A DNA stretch of 8,219 nucleotides from an uncultured Collinsella sp. (lineage in GTDB: Bacteria > Actinomycetota > Coriobacteriia > Coriobacteriales > Coriobacteriaceae), in contig CAJJZO010000074.1 of assembly GCA_905197585.1 (NCBI GenBank), positions 1 through 8,219 on the forward strand. The letters run 5' to 3'. Shown one piece after another: positions 6,124-8,219 of the stretch. The position numbers were made by a program, and so were the translations under genes. Position 1 is the first letter of the stretch; every line of letters starts with the position of its first letter. The notes under the pieces were generated by a model. The model had not been told where the DNA came from and ran no database searches. It saw only the letters and a program-made list of their open reading frames with translations.

Positions 6124-8219
6124 CAGAATCCTCCAAACTCACGATCTTCACGTGCCATCTCGGCGTCGACAGATTCCAGCGCGGCAAGCCCCTCCTCGTC
6201 CAACAGGACCTCACGCGGCTTGGAACCGTCGGGCGGGCCGACGACACCCTTTTCTTCCAGCATGTCCATAATACGCCCGGCACGCGCATAGCCAACCTTC
6301 AGACGACGTTGCAGGCCAGATGTGGAGCCAAGCTGCGATTCCACCACAATATGGGCGGCTTCCCAAATGAGCGGATCATCGTCTTGCGGCTCGGCTACTC
6401 CGGTGCGGACAATACCGCCGCCACCCGCCATGGACATGGAAGCGGGCGCCACGGCAGACAGAATCTCCTCGTGGTAGTCGGGCTCGCTCTGCGACTTGAC
6501 GAACTCGACAATCTCGTTGATTTCGTCATCCGAGACAAAGCAGCCCTGGATACGGCGAGGCTTGCCCCAGTCGACCTTGGAGAACAGCATGTCGCCCAAA
6601 CCGGTGAGCTTTTCGGCACCCATCTGGTCGATAATGACACGCGAGTCGATGCCCGTGGCGACGTTAAAGGCGATGCGGTTGGTGATGTTGGCCTTGATGA
6701 GGCCCGTCACCACGTTGGAGCTGGGGCGCTGCGTAGCCACGATAAGGTGTATACCGGCGGCACGGCCCAGCTGGGCGATACGAACGATCGAGGCCTCGAC
6801 ATCCTTGCCGGCGACCATCATCAGGTCCGAAAGCTCGTCGATGATAATGACCAGATAGGGCATCTTTTGGGGCGGGTTGTCGTAATGCTCAAACTCGCCG
6901 GCGGCCTGCTTTTCGTTGTAGGTCGAGATCTTACGCACGTTGAGACGCTCGAAGACCTTCAGGCGACGCTCCATCTCGGACACGGCCCATTGCAGAGCGC
7001 TCGCGGCCTGCTTGGGCTCGGTCACTACAGGCACGTAAAGATGCGGCAGACCGTTATAGCCCGCAAGCTCGACGCGCTTGGGGTCGACCATGATCAGGCG
7101 AACGTCCTCGGGAAGGGCTCGCATGAGCAGGGTCGTGATGATGGAATTGATCATCACCGACTTACCAGAACCGGTCGTGCCGGCGATCAGCAGGTGGGGC
7201 ATCTTGGCGAGGTCAGCGACGACCGGCGTGCCCTCGGCATCGCGACCAATGGCTAGCTCGAGCGGACCGCCCTTCACATAGGGCAGCACGTCGCCCAGGT
7301 TGACGTTCTGGCGCTTGCGATTGGGAATCTCGATACCCACAAGCGAGGTACCGGGGATCGGGGCAAAGATGCGCACCGACTGAGCAGCGAGCGAAAGCGC
7401 GATATCGTCCTCGAGGCTCGAAATCTTGCTCACGCGCTCGCCCTCGCCAGGTTGCAGCTTAAAGGTCGTCACCGTGGGGCCGGCGATCCAGCCGACCACG
7501 CGGGCACTGCGGCCAAACTCAAGCAAGGTGGATTGCAGTGACTCGGCAGTCTGTTCCAGCTCCTTGTCAGATGACGCGGAGGACGCCGACTGCGGGTTGG
7601 CGTGCAGGATCTCGAGCGGCGGAAGCTTGAGGCCGTCCTCTTCTTCGCCCTCGTTATCCGCGGGGGCATTGACCGCTCCCCCATCGCTAGGAGTAGGCGC
7701 CTCGGCAGCGCCCGCGACAGCCGTATCGGCAACCTTGGGATGCTTCAAGAAGTCGGGAATCTGAGGTGTTGCCGAGACAGGACTCACGGCAAACGGCGGC
7801 TCGGACTCGTCGATCTTATCGGGGTCGTCTTCCATCGAAAGCTGGCCGGTTACCTGTTCGCGCTTAGCATGGCGACGCGGCAGCAAAGTTGTCTTTGCGG
7901 TCTCAATCGGAGCCTCGTCGTCCTCGTCATCGCCCTCGGTGAGCTCAATCTCGCTATCGGACCAAGACGGGTCGGGCTCGCTTGTATTCAACTTGGGCGT
8001 GGCCTTGCCCTTCTTGACATGACGGCGCGGCAGCAGCGTCGTCTTAGCGCGCTCGGCCTCCACGGCATCGGATACGTCGACAAACGGATCCTCGTCCTCG
8101 TCGTCATCGTCCAAAACCGGGTCCACATCGTTGCCCATGACCGTGGTCACGGCAGCATCGGAGCCCTTTTGACGAAGAATGCTCAGGTGCGGACGGGCAA
8201 CGCCGGGCACCGACAGGGC
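6123..8219 (-). CDS. ftsK: DNA translocase FtsK/SpoIIIE, 5' end outside window
   Basis: FtsK is a septal, ATP-driven DNA pump that clears and aligns chromosomes during division. The 698 visible residues hold an acidic, presumably disordered linker (nucleotides 8219 to about 7560), the alpha-beta motor with Walker A GTTGSGKS (7181-7158) and Walker B LVIIIDEL (6854-6831), the VATQRPS motif, and a C-terminal gamma winged-helix domain with LQRRLKVGYARAGRIMDMLE and GSKPREVLL. The gamma domain of this family reads chromosome-orientation sequences. No membrane helix is visible; FtsK normally has several at its N-terminus, and the frame stays open to the window edge, so the GTG at 8210 is not taken as the start. 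The linker carries the motif KTTLLPRRH twice. The stop overlaps the rodZ-like start. Confidence 0.95.
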   Translation of the reverse strand, partial: ALSVPGVARPHLSILRQKGSDAAVTTVMGNDVDPVLDDDDEDEDPFVDVSDAVEAERAKTTLLPRRHVKKGKATPKLNTSEPDPSWSDSEIELTEGDDEDDEAPIETAKTTLLPRRHAKREQVTGQLSMEDDPDKIDESEPPFAVSPVSATPQIPDFLKHPKVADTAVAGAAEAPTPSDGGAVNAPADNEGEEEDGLKLPPLEILHANPQSASSASSDKELEQTAESLQSTLLEFGRSARVVGWIAGPTVTTFKLQPGEGERVSKISSLEDDIALSLAAQSVRIFAPIPGTSLVGIEIPNRKRQNVNLGDVLPYVKGGPLELAIGRDAEGTPVVADLAKMPHLLIAGTTGSGKSVMINSIITTLLMRALPEDVRLIMVDPKRVELAGYNGLPHLYVPVVTEPKQAASALQWAVSEMERRLKVFERLNVRKISTYNEKQAAGEFEHYDNPPQKMPYLVIIIDELSDLMMVAGKDVEASIVRIAQLGRAAGIHLIVATQRPSSNVVTGLIKANITNRIAFNVATGIDSRVIIDQMGAEKLTGLGDMLFSKVDWGKPRRIQGCFVSDDEINEIVEFVKSQSEPDYHEEILSAVAPASMSMAGGGGIVRTGVAEPQDDDPLIWEAAHIVVESQLGSTSGLQRRLKVGYARAGRIMDMLEEKGVVGPPDGSKPREVLLDEEGLAALESVDAEMAREDREFGGF
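6130..6134 (-). promoter_or_regulatory. Ribosome binding site of the rodZ-like gene inside the end of ftsK
   Basis: GGAGG on the minus strand lies within the last codons of ftsK, 6 bases before the ATG at 6123. The two genes share one base in TGATG, stop and start together, an arrangement that favours coupled translation. Confidence 0.75.

Noticed and set aside
6114..7256. 380-codon plus-strand open frame opposite ftsK
   Set aside because: It lies in codon register with the conserved FtsK motor, so the open frame follows from codon bias. Its Asp/His/Gly/Leu-rich composition is typical of antisense shadows.
8208..8210. GTG at 8210 as the true ftsK start
   Set aside because: The frame stays open with coding character to the window edge, and FtsK needs an N-terminal membrane domain that is missing from the visible part.

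Overview
The window comes from a GC-rich bacterial chromosome and is almost entirely housekeeping DNA, all read from the minus strand. The SOS box is of the Gram-positive (CGAAC-N4-GTTCG) type. Together with the GC-rich codon choice and the gene order ftsK - rodZ-like - yajQ - rimO - pgsA - cinA - recA, this suggests an actinobacterium, most likely a member of the Coriobacteriia such as a Collinsella relative. That placement rests on gene order and protein style, not on a marker comparison. No phage, insertion sequence, CRISPR array, tRNA or rRNA is visible.

In the direction of transcription (high to low coordinates), the window opens inside an ftsK/spoIIIE DNA-translocase gene whose 5' end lies beyond position 8219. 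Its stop overlaps the start of a RodZ-like membrane protein with an unusual RG-rich linker. Then follow yajQ (nucleotide-binding protein), rimO (ribosomal protein S12 methylthiotransferase), pgsA (phosphatidylglycerophosphate synthase) and a stand-alone cinA C-terminal domain (NMN deamidase, pncC). Gaps are -1, 26, 27, 9 and 6 bases, so these six genes look like one operon. A perfect 10-bp stem with a 4-base loop just after cinA probably ends it.

A 257-base gap (1263-1519) separates cinA from recA and holds all the clear regulatory DNA. It contains a near-consensus sigma-70 promoter (TTGACC, 17 bp, TATTAT) whose spacer is filled by a perfect LexA palindrome, and a strong Shine-Dalgarno that fixes the recA start at 1262. 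Further upstream are a weaker candidate promoter and a run of CCGACCA repeats spaced about one helical turn apart. recA is therefore an independently SOS-controlled gene next to the cell-envelope/division operon. Just after recA an 11-base gap leads into the first 34 codons of another gene, cut by the window edge; by position it may be recX, but the fragment does not show it.

The genes span chromosome segregation (FtsK), cell shape (RodZ), phospholipid synthesis (PgsA), ribosome modification (RimO), NAD salvage (PncC) and recombination (RecA). The most unusual points are the RG/RGG-type disordered region in the RodZ-like protein, a duplicated KTTLLPRRH motif in the FtsK linker that is conserved in protein but not in codons, and the phased repeats upstream of recA. 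I found no wholly new system.
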